From NCBI GenBank assembly GCA_030523905.1, contig JAUNHO010000009.1, positions 1-13,681 of the forward strand: DNA of 13,681 bases, written 5' to 3'. The notes under the pieces are model-generated. The model was not told where the DNA came from. It saw only the letters and a program-made list of their open reading frames with translations, and searched no databases. Shown here piece by piece: positions 5,810 to 12,040 of the stretch. A program made the position numbers and the translations under genes. Each line of letters opens with the position of its first letter. Position 1 is the stretch's first letter. Origin of the DNA: Bergeyella zoohelcum (GTDB lineage: Bacteria; Bacteroidota; Bacteroidia; Flavobacteriales; Weeksellaceae).

Positions 5810-7291
5810 TTATAATGTACCAGTAATGAGTTTGAAAATGTCGCTTCCGAAGATTAAAGCCATTAATCCTAATAGGAAAATAACGCCAATCATCTGTGCA
5901 TTTTCTAGTATTTTTTGAGGTACAGGCTTTCTTGTAACGATTTCCCAAAGGGTAAACATCACATGCCCACCATCTAAACCTGGGATAGGGATAAGATTTA
6001 CAAATGCTAGCCACATAGAAAACATTGCTGTGAAACTCCAAAAGAAAGTCCAGTTGATGCTGAGGTTTCCATTTGTATCTTTATCCAAGTGCATTTGTTT
6101 TACAATAGCGATAGGTCCACCTACTTTTTTATAGCCTTTTACTTTACGATTGAAGACCAATTTGAATTGTTTTACTTGATAAACCAAAGACTCTATGGAA
6201 CGCGTAAGCCCTCTGCCCACGGCTTCAAAAATGGTGTATTTTTGTTCTGTAAGGTATTTCAGATTTTGCTTATAGGAAAGAATCCCCAGAGTTCCTTCTT
6301 TGGAAACAGGTAAATTTAGCAGATGCTCTTTCCCTTCTCTTTCTATGGTAACATTGGCTATTTTACCAGCCAAAGGCTTTATATTAGGCATTACCTCGTC
6401 ATAGTAAGTGATGCTTTTATCATTGATTTTTAGGATTTTATCGCCAGTTTTTAGTCCGTTGTCTATTGTAGATTGAGTGATGATGCTATCTATAACTGGT
6501 TTTATCCTTGGAAAAAGGAAACTTTTTGGTGTATTTTCTTCAAATACCATAGCTTTACCATCATCATTGGTGTTGAAGGTGATTTCTTTGCCGTTTCTTT
6601 CCACGGTTACATTATCACTTAGGAGAACATCTAGAGACAATTTATCCAAGTCTTTTTGGATTTTCCCATCTACTTTTAAGATTTTATCGCCATCTTGGAA
6701 ACCCATTTTTTTTGCAGGTTCGCTATAATATAGTTCTAGATTGGCTTTTTCGGTGTCAAAGATAGTTTCACCATTGAAATAAGACAAGCAGGAGTAAATG
6801 AACCACGCTAAAAAGAAATTAACGCTTACCCCACCCAGCATAATGATGAGCCTTTGCCACGCAGGTTTGGAACGAAATTCCCACGCCTGTGCAGGTTTTT
6901 TCAGTTGCTCGGTATCCATACTTTCATCTACCATACCTGCTATTTTCACATAGCCACCCATTGGTAGCCAGCCGATACCCCATTTGGTGTTTTCTGGATA
7001 CTTTCGCCAGTCGTCTTCTGGTAGGTTATCTATATTGATAGGGACTTCCTTTTTCTCACCATTGATTTCTACAATCTCTGTATCTGGCTGATTTTTAGAT
7101 AGAAACTTAAATCTCCACTTGCCATTGATTTTCTTCATAGCGAAGAGAGAGAAATAAGGGTCAAAGAAAAGGAAGAATTTTTCTGCTCTGGTTTTGAACC
7201 ATTTAGCAGGTAGAAAATGCCCCAACTCGTGTAGGAATACAAGAATGGAGATGATTAAAATGAACTGAAATATTTGCAGTGCTAATTCCAT
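5810..7291 (-). CDS. rseP: RIP metalloprotease RseP (site-2 protease)
   Basis: An inner-membrane zinc metalloprotease of 493 residues that cuts substrates within the membrane, classically anti-sigma factors and remnant signal peptides. TM1 carries the zinc motif HELGH (residues 21-25). A second metal-binding segment, NLIPIPGLDGGH (about 432-443), with Asp440 as ligand, lies in a C-terminal TM. Between them are a TM near residues 145-170 and a periplasmic stretch of roughly 200 residues with two PDZ-like units (GFQDGDKILKVDGKI and GLKTGDKILKINDKS). The length is somewhat above the 440-450 of many proteobacterial homologues, partly from a loop around residues 45-110. A -7 box lies 20 nt before the start. 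Confidence 0.95.
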   Translation of the reverse strand: MELALQIFQFILIISILVFLHELGHFLPAKWFKTRAEKFFLFFDPYFSLFAMKKINGKWRFKFLSKNQPDTEIVEINGEKKEVPINIDNLPEDDWRKYPENTKWGIGWLPMGGYVKIAGMVDESMDTEQLKKPAQAWEFRSKPAWQRLIIMLGGVSVNFFLAWFIYSCLSYFNGETIFDTEKANLELYYSEPAKKMGFQDGDKILKVDGKIQKDLDKLSLDVLLSDNVTVERNGKEITFNTNDDGKAMVFEENTPKSFLFPRIKPVIDSIITQSTIDNGLKTGDKILKINDKSITYYDEVMPNIKPLAGKIANVTIEREGKEHLLNLPVSKEGTLGILSYKQNLKYLTEQKYTIFEAVGRGLTRSIESLVYQVKQFKLVFNRKVKGYKKVGGPIAIVKQMHLDKDTNGNLSINWTFFWSFTAMFSMWLAFVNLIPIPGLDGGHVMFTLWEIVTRKPVPQKILENAQMIGVIFLLGLMALIFGSDIFKLITGTL

Positions 7292-7311
7292 TTAATAAAA
7301 ATTTAATTTGG

Positions 7312-7319
7312 CAAAGATA
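7312..7319 (-). promoter_or_regulatory. Predicted -7 box of the rseP promoter
   Basis: TATCTTTG on the minus strand, a full TAnnTTTG match, 20 nt before the rseP ATG at 7291. No clear -33 TTG at the usual spacing. Confidence 0.6.
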
Positions 7320-7330
7320 CTAATAAAGTA

Positions 7331-7366
7331 TCCCAAAATAAAAAAACTCCCGAAGAAAATCGGGAG
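7331..7366 (-). terminator. Terminator after the outer-membrane barrel gene
   Basis: On the minus strand CTCCCGA-TTTTCT-TCGGGAG (arms 7360-7366 and 7347-7353) is a perfect 7-bp GC-rich stem followed by seven T, then ATTTT. It sits 23 nt past the stop of the 7390-7830 gene and separates it from the rseP promoter. Confidence 0.88.
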
Positions 7367-7389
7367 ATATGTAATATATGCCAAGTGTA

Positions 7390-7830
7390 TTAGAAATTGA
7401 AAGACACACCTAGGCTACCATTGTTTCCTGCTTCTATGAAGGCACCTATTTTATCAGTGAAGTAGTATCTCGCCCCAAGATGAACGCCTATTCCGAAGGT
7501 ATTGCCCAGTACTCCCACATCTGCACCTGGGTAAATATCCCATTTAGACGGCAGGTCTAATACATCTTGCAGGTGAAAATTCACTCTACCGAAAATGAAG
7601 AAATTGTTACTATTATTACTATCCTTATAGCCTGAAAAATAAGCATTTGCCCCTGCACCTAGTGAAACCAAATGGCTCAGTCCGTAGTCATAGGTTGCCG
7701 TGATGCCTGTTCCGTTGCCCCAGCCATTAAGCCCTACTTGTACTTTTTGGTCTCCTTTTCCGTTCCACGCCTGTGCTGAAACTACGCTTCCGATGAATAG
7801 CATTGAAAATGCCAAGATAAGTTTTTTCAT
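7390..7830 (-). CDS. Small outer-membrane beta-barrel protein (possibly DUF6646 family)
   Basis: A 146-residue exported protein with a signal peptide (MKKLILAFSMLFIGSVVSA, cleaved before QAWNG). The mature part is Gly/Asn/Tyr-rich with alternating hydrophobic residues (GLSHLVSLGAGANAYFSG, FFIFGRVNFHL, FGIGVHLGARYYF), as expected of amphipathic strands. It ends SLGVSFNF with a terminal Phe, the usual outer-membrane insertion signal. It is therefore most likely a small 6-8 stranded barrel in the outer membrane. I recall similar flavobacterial proteins filed as DUF6646, but that is a memory-based match. It has its own -7 box (22 nt before the start) and its own terminator, so it is monocistronic. 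Confidence 0.75.
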   Translation of the reverse strand: MKKLILAFSMLFIGSVVSAQAWNGKGDQKVQVGLNGWGNGTGITATYDYGLSHLVSLGAGANAYFSGYKDSNNSNNFFIFGRVNFHLQDVLDLPSKWDIYPGADVGVLGNTFGIGVHLGARYYFTDKIGAFIEAGNNGSLGVSFNF

Positions 7831-7852
7831 ATAAAAAATTAATTTTAAGAAT

Positions 7853-7860
7853 CAAAGATA
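7853..7860 (-). promoter_or_regulatory. Predicted -7 box of the barrel protein promoter
   Basis: TATCTTTG on the minus strand, 22 nt before the ATG at 7830; full match to TAnnTTTG. Confidence 0.6.
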
Positions 7861-7871
7861 ATAAATATTCG

Positions 7872-7879
7872 TATATTTA
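7872..7879 (+). promoter_or_regulatory. Degenerate -7 box of the nitrilase-family gene
   Basis: TATATTTA (TAnnTTTA, last base off consensus) lies 23 nt before the ATG at 7903, the same spacing seen at the better-matching promoters of this window. It falls within a small inverted repeat TTCGT-N7-ACGAA (7868-7884). Confidence 0.4.
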
Positions 7880-7902
7880 ACGAAGATTTCAATAGTTTTA
7901 TT

Positions 7903-8649
7903 ATGCAGGAATTAAAAATTTCAGGACTGAATTTTGATATAAAATGGAAAGATAAAACCTATAATTTCGGTGAAATAGAGCGGTTTTTAGAGCCAATAGA
8001 AGCAGATATTTTCCTCTTGCCAGAGATGTTTGCCACAGGTTTTTGTATGGATGCCAGTGAGATAGCAGATAAAAACAATGAGACTCTTTCTTGGCTAAAG
8101 TCTTTTGCAAAACGAAAAAATACGGCAATTGCAGGAAGTGTTTCGGTGATGGAAAATGGGCGATTTTTCAATCGGTTTTATTTTGTAAAGCCAGACGGAA
8201 CTTTTGATTTCTATGATAAAAGACATCTTTTTTCTTATTCTGGCGAGGATAAAATCTACACGAAAGGCAATGAGCGAAAAGTGGTGGAGTACAAAGGATT
8301 TCGTTTGCTTTTGCAGATTTGCTACGATTTGCGTTTTCCTGTTTTTAGTAGAAATAATGATGATTATGATGCGGTTTTGTATGTTGCCAACTGGCCAAAA
8401 AAGCGGATAGATGTTTGGCAAACCTTACTGAAAGCCAGAGCAATAGAAAACCAAGCCTATGTTTTTGGGCTGAATAGAATTGGCATAGATGGAAACGGAT
8501 TGGAGTATCCGCCATCAAGTTTTTGTTTTGCTTTTGATGGTAAAAATATTTCCATAGAGGAGGGGAATATCGTTACGGCTATCTTCCACCGAGATGAGCT
8601 AGATGCCTTCCGTAGGAAATTTCCTTTTTTAGGAGATAGGGATATATAA
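7903..8649 (+). CDS. Nitrilase-family amidohydrolase (omega-amidase type)
   Basis: A cytosolic carbon-nitrogen hydrolase of 248 residues. The nitrilase catalytic triad is complete: Glu41 in LLPEMFATGF, Lys106 in DKRHLFSY and Cys140 in QICYDLRFPVF. The wording around these residues (PEMFxTGF, DKRHLF, CYDLRFPVxSRN) is that of the omega-amidase/NIT2-YafV branch, which hydrolyses alpha-ketoglutaramate or alpha-ketosuccinamate to the keto acid and ammonia, cleaning up after glutamine transaminases. The length is typical for this branch. It stands alone with its own promoter and terminator, so context adds nothing. Family assignment is firm, substrate likely. Confidence 0.9.
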   Translation: MQELKISGLNFDIKWKDKTYNFGEIERFLEPIEADIFLLPEMFATGFCMDASEIADKNNETLSWLKSFAKRKNTAIAGSVSVMENGRFFNRFYFVKPDGTFDFYDKRHLFSYSGEDKIYTKGNERKVVEYKGFRLLLQICYDLRFPVFSRNNDDYDAVLYVANWPKKRIDVWQTLLKARAIENQAYVFGLNRIGIDGNGLEYPPSSFCFAFDGKNISIEEGNIVTAIFHRDELDAFRRKFPFLGDRDI

Positions 8650-8660
8650 AGGGTGTAGGC

Positions 8661-8707
8661 AAAAAAAATCCAGATTAATATAATTAGTCTGGATTTTTTA
8701 TTTTTAG
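8661..8707 (+). terminator. Bidirectional terminator after the nitrilase-family gene
   Basis: AATCCAGATTAAT (8667-8679) and ATTAGTCTGGATT (8683-8695) pair over 13 bp with one wobble and a 3-nt loop, flanked by A8 on the left and T6 on the right. It works for the + strand gene and would also end minus-strand transcription from the remnant at 8718-8821. Confidence 0.88.
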
Positions 8708-8717
8708 GTTAATGTTT

Positions 8718-8821
8718 TTAGAACTTGATACTAGTTCCTACTGAGAAAAACGCTGGGTTTTAGATTTTCGGACATTTCGTTTTGGGGATTATAATTGCTT
8801 ATAAATTTTGATGCAAAGTTA
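8718..8821 (-). pseudogene. Probable remnant of a deleted outer-membrane protein gene
   Basis: The minus strand holds the two ends of a gene with no middle. A -7 box TAACTTTG (8814-8821) is followed 38 nt later by an ATG (8775) that opens a 14-residue ORF, MSENLKPSVFLSRN, stopping at 8731. In another frame, 8718-8759 encodes NPAFFSVGTSIKF and a stop, which looks like the last beta strand of an outer-membrane barrel protein (aromatic C-terminal Phe). A terminator follows directly. The simplest reading is a large internal deletion that joined the 5' end to the 3' end out of frame. Alternatively, the tail-like peptide is chance. The remaining gap, 8822-8876, is AT-rich with nothing I can identify. 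Confidence 0.45.
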
Positions 8822-8876
8822 CAATTTATTTTTATTAGGAACAAATAAGAGGCTTATTGATTTAATAATCTGTAAA

Positions 8877-8918
8877 ATCAAGAATAAAAACAGGCTTTTC
8901 ATTGTGGAAAAACCTGTT
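8877..8918 (-). terminator. Terminator of the thioredoxin-end operon
   Basis: On the minus strand AACAGG-T-TTTTC pairs with GAAAA-G-CCTGTT (+ strand arms 8889-8900 and 8907-8918), followed by TTTATTCTT. The single G-U pair exists only in minus-strand RNA, which supports this direction. It lies about 42 nt past the thioredoxin stop. Confidence 0.7.
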
Positions 8919-8959
8919 AATATGATGATATTTAATGAAATGAGTAATAAAAGGCTATT

Positions 8960-9268
8960 TTACCCTTCTTTTGTGATGTCTTTAAGGATAGTTGTAAGCG
9001 TATTGACATCGTGCAGACCAGTACCACGCCAGAGTTGCTCTCCGTTGCGGAAAATCATAAGGGTGGGAACCGAGCGTACGCCGTTATCAGCCGCGATTTG
9101 TGAGTATTGGTCTATATCTATTTTTACAATTCTAGCAGCATCGCCCACATTGTCTTTTACGGAATTGAGTACCGAAGATTGCACCTTACAAGGCTCGCAC
9201 CAAGTGGCGAAAAAATCCACTAGTACAGGGCGTTCGGAGTTGATAAGTTCTTTGAATTTTTGCGACAT
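8960..9268 (-). CDS. Thioredoxin family protein with CEPC active site
   Basis: A 102-residue cytosolic thioredoxin-fold protein. The active site is FATWCEPCK (Cys24, Cys27), with Glu in place of the Gly of classical WCGPC thioredoxin. The cis-proline segment SVPTLMIF (Pro68) and the buried Asp18 (VLVDFF) are intact, so it should be redox-active. I chose the ATG at 9268 (MSQKF), 1 nt after the stop of the DUF6132 gene. An upstream in-frame ATG at 9298 would overlap that gene and add ten residues with no family counterpart. As last gene of the sulfur block it could reduce persulfides left on rhodanese or other cysteines. The altered dipeptide should change its redox potential, but the direction cannot be read from sequence. 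Confidence 0.9.
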   Translation of the reverse strand: MSQKFKELINSERPVLVDFFATWCEPCKVQSSVLNSVKDNVGDAARIVKIDIDQYSQIAADNGVRSVPTLMIFRNGEQLWRGTGLHDVNTLTTILKDITKEG

Positions 9269-9269
9269 T

Positions 9270-9476
9270 TTAATTCTTTTTATTATTAGGTTGTTCAAAA
9301 ATGGAAAACATCAGGTAGCCCATTAGCATTCCGTAGCTAGTAGAATTAAGAGGCTTGGAGGTAATGGCACAATGCCCTGTGGTACAGCCAATAAAGTGAT
9401 AGTAAGCGTACCCCAAAATACCCCCAACAAAAACACCTACAATGCTCAGTTTGTACTTTCTGATGAAATTCTTCAT
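9270..9476 (-). CDS. DUF6132-type two-TM membrane protein with a Cys pair
   Basis: A 68-residue inner-membrane protein with two short hydrophobic segments (about 10-29 and 48-62). The loop between them carries GCTTGHCAITSKP, a Cys-x4-Cys pair next to the membrane surface, then a LNSTSYG segment. This matches my memory of the Bacteroidetes DUF6132 pattern. Function is unknown. Its start codon overlaps the stop of the rhodanese-cupin gene by 1 base (9476) and its stop is 1 nt from the thioredoxin start, so the three are translationally linked. The layout recalls small membrane proteins associated with rhodaneses in other phyla, suggesting a role in passing or importing reactive sulfur; that is inference. 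Confidence 0.78.
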   Translation of the reverse strand: MKNFIRKYKLSIVGVFVGGILGYAYYHFIGCTTGHCAITSKPLNSTSYGMLMGYLMFSIFEQPNNKKN

Positions 9477-10117
9477 TAAAGTTCTTTTGTTAAAATGAAT
9501 AGATTTTCGTCTTGTCTGCCAACGACTTCGTGTTCTACACCCACAGGGATTTCGTAGGTGTCAAGAGCTTTCAAGACTAATTTTTTATTTGGAAGGACAA
9601 AAGTAATTTCTCCCTTCAAGACCACCAAAGTAGTAGGGACATCAGTGCTGTGTTTTTTCATTAGGGTTTCTTTGCCCAGTGCCACGGCTAGTTGATGCGT
9701 TTTTCCTGTTTTTTTTATGGTGAAAACATTAGCTTTCTCTTTGGAATACTGAATGTTATCGGAAATATTATTCAGTGTTTTTTCTTGTAGTGAAGATACA
9801 TTGCCTTCGGTTTTTCCATCGTGGATATTGGTAAGCCCGTGTTTTTTTAGGATTTCAATAGCTTGTCCAGATTGTCTCCCTCCGTTGCAAAATAGCACTA
9901 CATTTTTCTGTTTTTTTAGAAAATCAAGATTGTTTTCTATTTCCGATAAAGGGATATTGGTCGCGTTCTTCACCGAACTTTTTTGGTATTGCTCTGGCGT
10001 ACGAACATCTATCAGCGTTACTTCTTCTTCATTTACCATTGTATAGGCATTTTTTTCCTGTGCCTTAATTATGTAAGGTATTGATACTAAACTGATAATA
10101 AAAATTAACTTCTTCAT
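9476..10117 (-). CDS. Secreted rhodanese-cupin fusion protein
   Basis: A 213-residue exported protein. I use the ATG at 10117 (MKKLIFIISL) because it begins a standard signal peptide (1 to about 19, ending IKA before QEKN); the ATG four codons upstream spoils it. Residues 25-110 form a rhodanese domain with LIDVRTPEQY (35-44) and catalytic loop CNGGRQSG (Cys77), a full six-residue loop typical of active sulfurtransferases. Residues about 120-213 look like a cupin (LVVLKGEITFV, then DTYEIPVGVEHEVVG) with few candidate metal-binding His. It should act in the periplasm as a sulfane-sulfur carrier or sensor. It lies 62 bp downstream of the persulfide dioxygenase gene. No -7 box was seen in the gap, so it is probably co-transcribed. 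Confidence 0.85.
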   Translation of the reverse strand: MKKLIFIISLVSIPYIIKAQEKNAYTMVNEEEVTLIDVRTPEQYQKSSVKNATNIPLSEIENNLDFLKKQKNVVLFCNGGRQSGQAIEILKKHGLTNIHDGKTEGNVSSLQEKTLNNISDNIQYSKEKANVFTIKKTGKTHQLAVALGKETLMKKHSTDVPTTLVVLKGEITFVLPNKKLVLKALDTYEIPVGVEHEVVGRQDENLFILTKEL

Positions 10118-10132
10118 ATTGAATAACAATTT

Positions 10133-10162
10133 GTAAATAACGGTTGGTTTTCAGCTATTTAC
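10133..10162. repeat. Inverted repeat between the dioxygenase and rhodanese-cupin genes
   Basis: GTAAATA (10133-10139) and TATTTAC (10156-10162) are a perfect 7-bp inverted repeat with a 16-nt spacer, filling most of the 62-bp gap. It could be an mRNA stem-loop or an operator. No T-run follows, so it is not an intrinsic terminator. Confidence 0.35.
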
Positions 10163-10179
10163 GAACTATTTGATTAATG

Positions 10180-11586
10180 TTAAAACACTTTACTTTGGCA
10201 AACGAAATCCGTAGTTGGAACTTTTTCTGTTTTTTTAATCGCTCCAAAGCCGCCCTCAATCTCTGTGAAATTTCTGATGCCTCTGGCGTTCAATACACTT
10301 GCAGCAATCATACTACGGTAGCCACCAGCACAATGCAGGTAGAAATGCTCATCGCCGATTGTCCCAGCCCAGTCGGCTATTTGCCCCAAAGTCATATTAT
10401 ACGCCTCATTGATATGCTCTGCGGCGTATTCACTTGGTTTTCTTACGTCTACTATTTTTATCGTGTCAGAAAAATCTTCGGCAAATTGCTCTGCGGAAAT
10501 TCTTTTAATTTCATCGGTTTCTTTTCCGCTTTCTTTCCACGCCGAAAAACCACCATTAAGGAACCCTAAAACATTGTCAAACCCTACACGAGAAAGCCTT
10601 GTGATAGCCTCTTCTTCCGTTCCGTTTTCGCAGACTAAAAGAATAGGCTGCTGTACATCTACAATCATATTCCCAACCCAAGGAGCGAAATCTCCTTTCA
10701 GCCCAATATTGATGGCATTCGGTACAAAACCTTTATGGAAATCTCCTGCGGAGCGAGTGTCTAAAATAACGGCACCAGTTTCCTCGGCAATGAGTTCAAA
10801 ATCTTCCACGGATAACGGGTTGAGACCTTTGTTTCTTACATTTTCAAAACTTTCGTAGCCACCTTTGTTCATTGCTACATTCATACCGAAATATTTCGGT
10901 GGAGCAGTTAGCCCATCTAAAACAGCTTTTATAAAGGCTTCTTTATTTGGTTGATTAAGAGCGTAGTTGGTCTTCTTTTGGTTGCCCAGCGTGTCCATTG
11001 TTTCTTTCTGCATATTTTTTCCACAGGCAGACCCCGCTCCGTGTGCAGGATACACCATAATATCATCTGCCAAAGGAAGGATTCTGTTTTGTAGGCTATC
11101 ATACAGAATACCAGCGAGTTGCTCCTGAGTCATATTAGTGGCTTTCTGTGCCAAATCTGGTCGCCCTACATCACCAAGGAAAAGGGTGTCGCCAGAGAAG
11201 ATAGCCGTCTCTTTTCCGTCTTCGTCTATTAGTAGATAGGTGGTACTTTCCAAAGTATGTCCTGGGGTGTGCAGTGCTTTTATTTTGATTTTCCCTACGG
11301 AAAACTCTTGGTTGTCCTCGGCTATTACGGCTTTGAAATTGGGTTCTGCCGTAGGTCCATAGACGATGTCCGCCCCTGTGCTTTTACTCAAATCCAAATG
11401 CCCAGACACGAAATCTGCGTGAAAATGAGTCTCAAAGATGTATTTTAGGGTTACATTGTCTTTTTTTAATCTATCTAGATAAGGCTGGGTTTCTCGTAAA
11501 GGGTCTATGATGGCAGCTTCGTTTTCAGAAGTGATGTAATAAGCACCTTGTGCCAAGCAACCTGTATATATTTGTTCTATTTTCAT
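10180..11586 (-). CDS. CstB-like persulfide dioxygenase with two rhodanese domains
   Basis: A cytosolic 468-residue fusion enzyme. Residues 1-230 are an ETHE1-like metallo-beta-lactamase domain that oxidises glutathione- or low-molecular-weight persulfide to sulfite using mononuclear iron. Metal motifs are THFHADF (His54, His56, Asp58), HTPGHT (His110) and FSGDTLFLG (Asp133). PAHGAGSACG (His182, Cys188) matches the Cys-bearing segment known from CstB. Residues about 258-355 are a first rhodanese fold with an unusual loop, CENGTEEE (Cys319). Residues 362-455 are a second with canonical CAGGYRS (Cys419). CstB of Staphylococcus has the same three-part plan. I start at 11586 (MKIEQIYTG) because the nine residues before it lack family resemblance and overlap the -7 box. 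Neighbouring sulfur genes agree. Confidence 0.92.
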   Translation of the reverse strand: MKIEQIYTGCLAQGAYYITSENEAAIIDPLRETQPYLDRLKKDNVTLKYIFETHFHADFVSGHLDLSKSTGADIVYGPTAEPNFKAVIAEDNQEFSVGKIKIKALHTPGHTLESTTYLLIDEDGKETAIFSGDTLFLGDVGRPDLAQKATNMTQEQLAGILYDSLQNRILPLADDIMVYPAHGAGSACGKNMQKETMDTLGNQKKTNYALNQPNKEAFIKAVLDGLTAPPKYFGMNVAMNKGGYESFENVRNKGLNPLSVEDFELIAEETGAVILDTRSAGDFHKGFVPNAINIGLKGDFAPWVGNMIVDVQQPILLVCENGTEEEAITRLSRVGFDNVLGFLNGGFSAWKESGKETDEIKRISAEQFAEDFSDTIKIVDVRKPSEYAAEHINEAYNMTLGQIADWAGTIGDEHFYLHCAGGYRSMIAASVLNARGIRNFTEIEGGFGAIKKTEKVPTTDFVCQSKVF

Positions 11587-11608
11587 AACATTTTTATTAA
11601 AAAATCGG

Positions 11609-11626
11609 TGCAAATTTATGCAAATT
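11609..11626. repeat. Direct repeat over the persulfide dioxygenase promoter
   Basis: TGCAAATT occurs at 11609-11616 and 11619-11626, a 10-bp (one helical turn) period. The first copy overlaps the -7 box and the second lies just upstream, a plausible repressor position. Confidence 0.4.
11611..11618 (-). promoter_or_regulatory. Predicted internal -7 box for the persulfide dioxygenase gene
   Basis: TAAATTTG on the minus strand matches TAnnTTTG and lies 24 nt before the ATG at 11586, so the dioxygenase and downstream genes may be expressed apart from the permease and lipoprotein. Confidence 0.55.
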
Positions 11627-11627
11627 A

Positions 11628-12032
11628 TTATTTAGTAAATTCTTTTGCGGAGGTATTTTCACCAGCATTGGGAGAGAATCTTATCTGTTTTCCGTCTTTG
11701 TCGGTTAGGGTTCCTGTCTGCCCATCGTTGGTCATTTCCCACATATAGACCTCGTTGGTAAAGATAGGGTTTTGCTCCTCACTTACACCTTTTGCACGGA
11801 GAATATGCTCTGCCTCATTGTTTTTTTTCAGTTTTAGGGCTACTTCTCCATTTTGTGCGAAATAGGTCAGAGTAACTTTGTCGCCTTCTACGGATTGCAT
11901 TGTTTTCGGCTCCATTTCGTTGCTGATTTCAGAGCGGTCGGTAGTCGTTTCTGTTTCGGTGGTTGTGTTTTTATCGTTGCAAGAAAAGATTAAAAATCCT
12001 GCTAATACGGAGAAAATGAGTGTCTTTTTCAT
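11628..12032 (-). CDS. Small lipoprotein with MliC-like C-terminal domain
   Basis: A 134-residue lipoprotein. I start at 12032 (MKKTLIFSVL), which gives a clean lipoprotein signal peptide with lipobox IFSC and lipidated Cys18; a longer reading from 12098 would overlap the permease gene. A Thr/Glu-rich linker follows (residues 22-40). The C-terminal part (about 52-125: VTLTYFAQNGEVALKL, then EVYMWEMTNDGQTGTLT) resembles the beta-rich fold of MliC, an inhibitor of c-type lysozyme, although the Cys pair often seen there is missing. The resemblance is modest, so treat the fold as tentative. It starts 8 nt after the TSUP permease stop, clearly in one operon with it; no reason for that pairing is evident. 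Confidence 0.75.
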   Translation of the reverse strand: MKKTLIFSVLAGFLIFSCNDKNTTTETETTTDRSEISNEMEPKTMQSVEGDKVTLTYFAQNGEVALKLKKNNEAEHILRAKGVSEEQNPIFTNEVYMWEMTNDGQTGTLTDKDGKQIRFSPNAGENTSAKEFTK

Positions 12033-12040
12033 TGTTTTAT

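Noticed and set aside
7868..7884. An inverted repeat TTCGT-N7-ACGAA between the barrel and nitrilase-family genes
   Set aside because: The arms are only 5 bp and the spacer is asymmetric; not strong enough to call an operator separately from the promoter.
8808..9326. A 172-codon + strand open frame opposite the thioredoxin gene
   Set aside because: It is antisense to a clear thioredoxin with intact motifs, and its own translation shows no recognisable domain.
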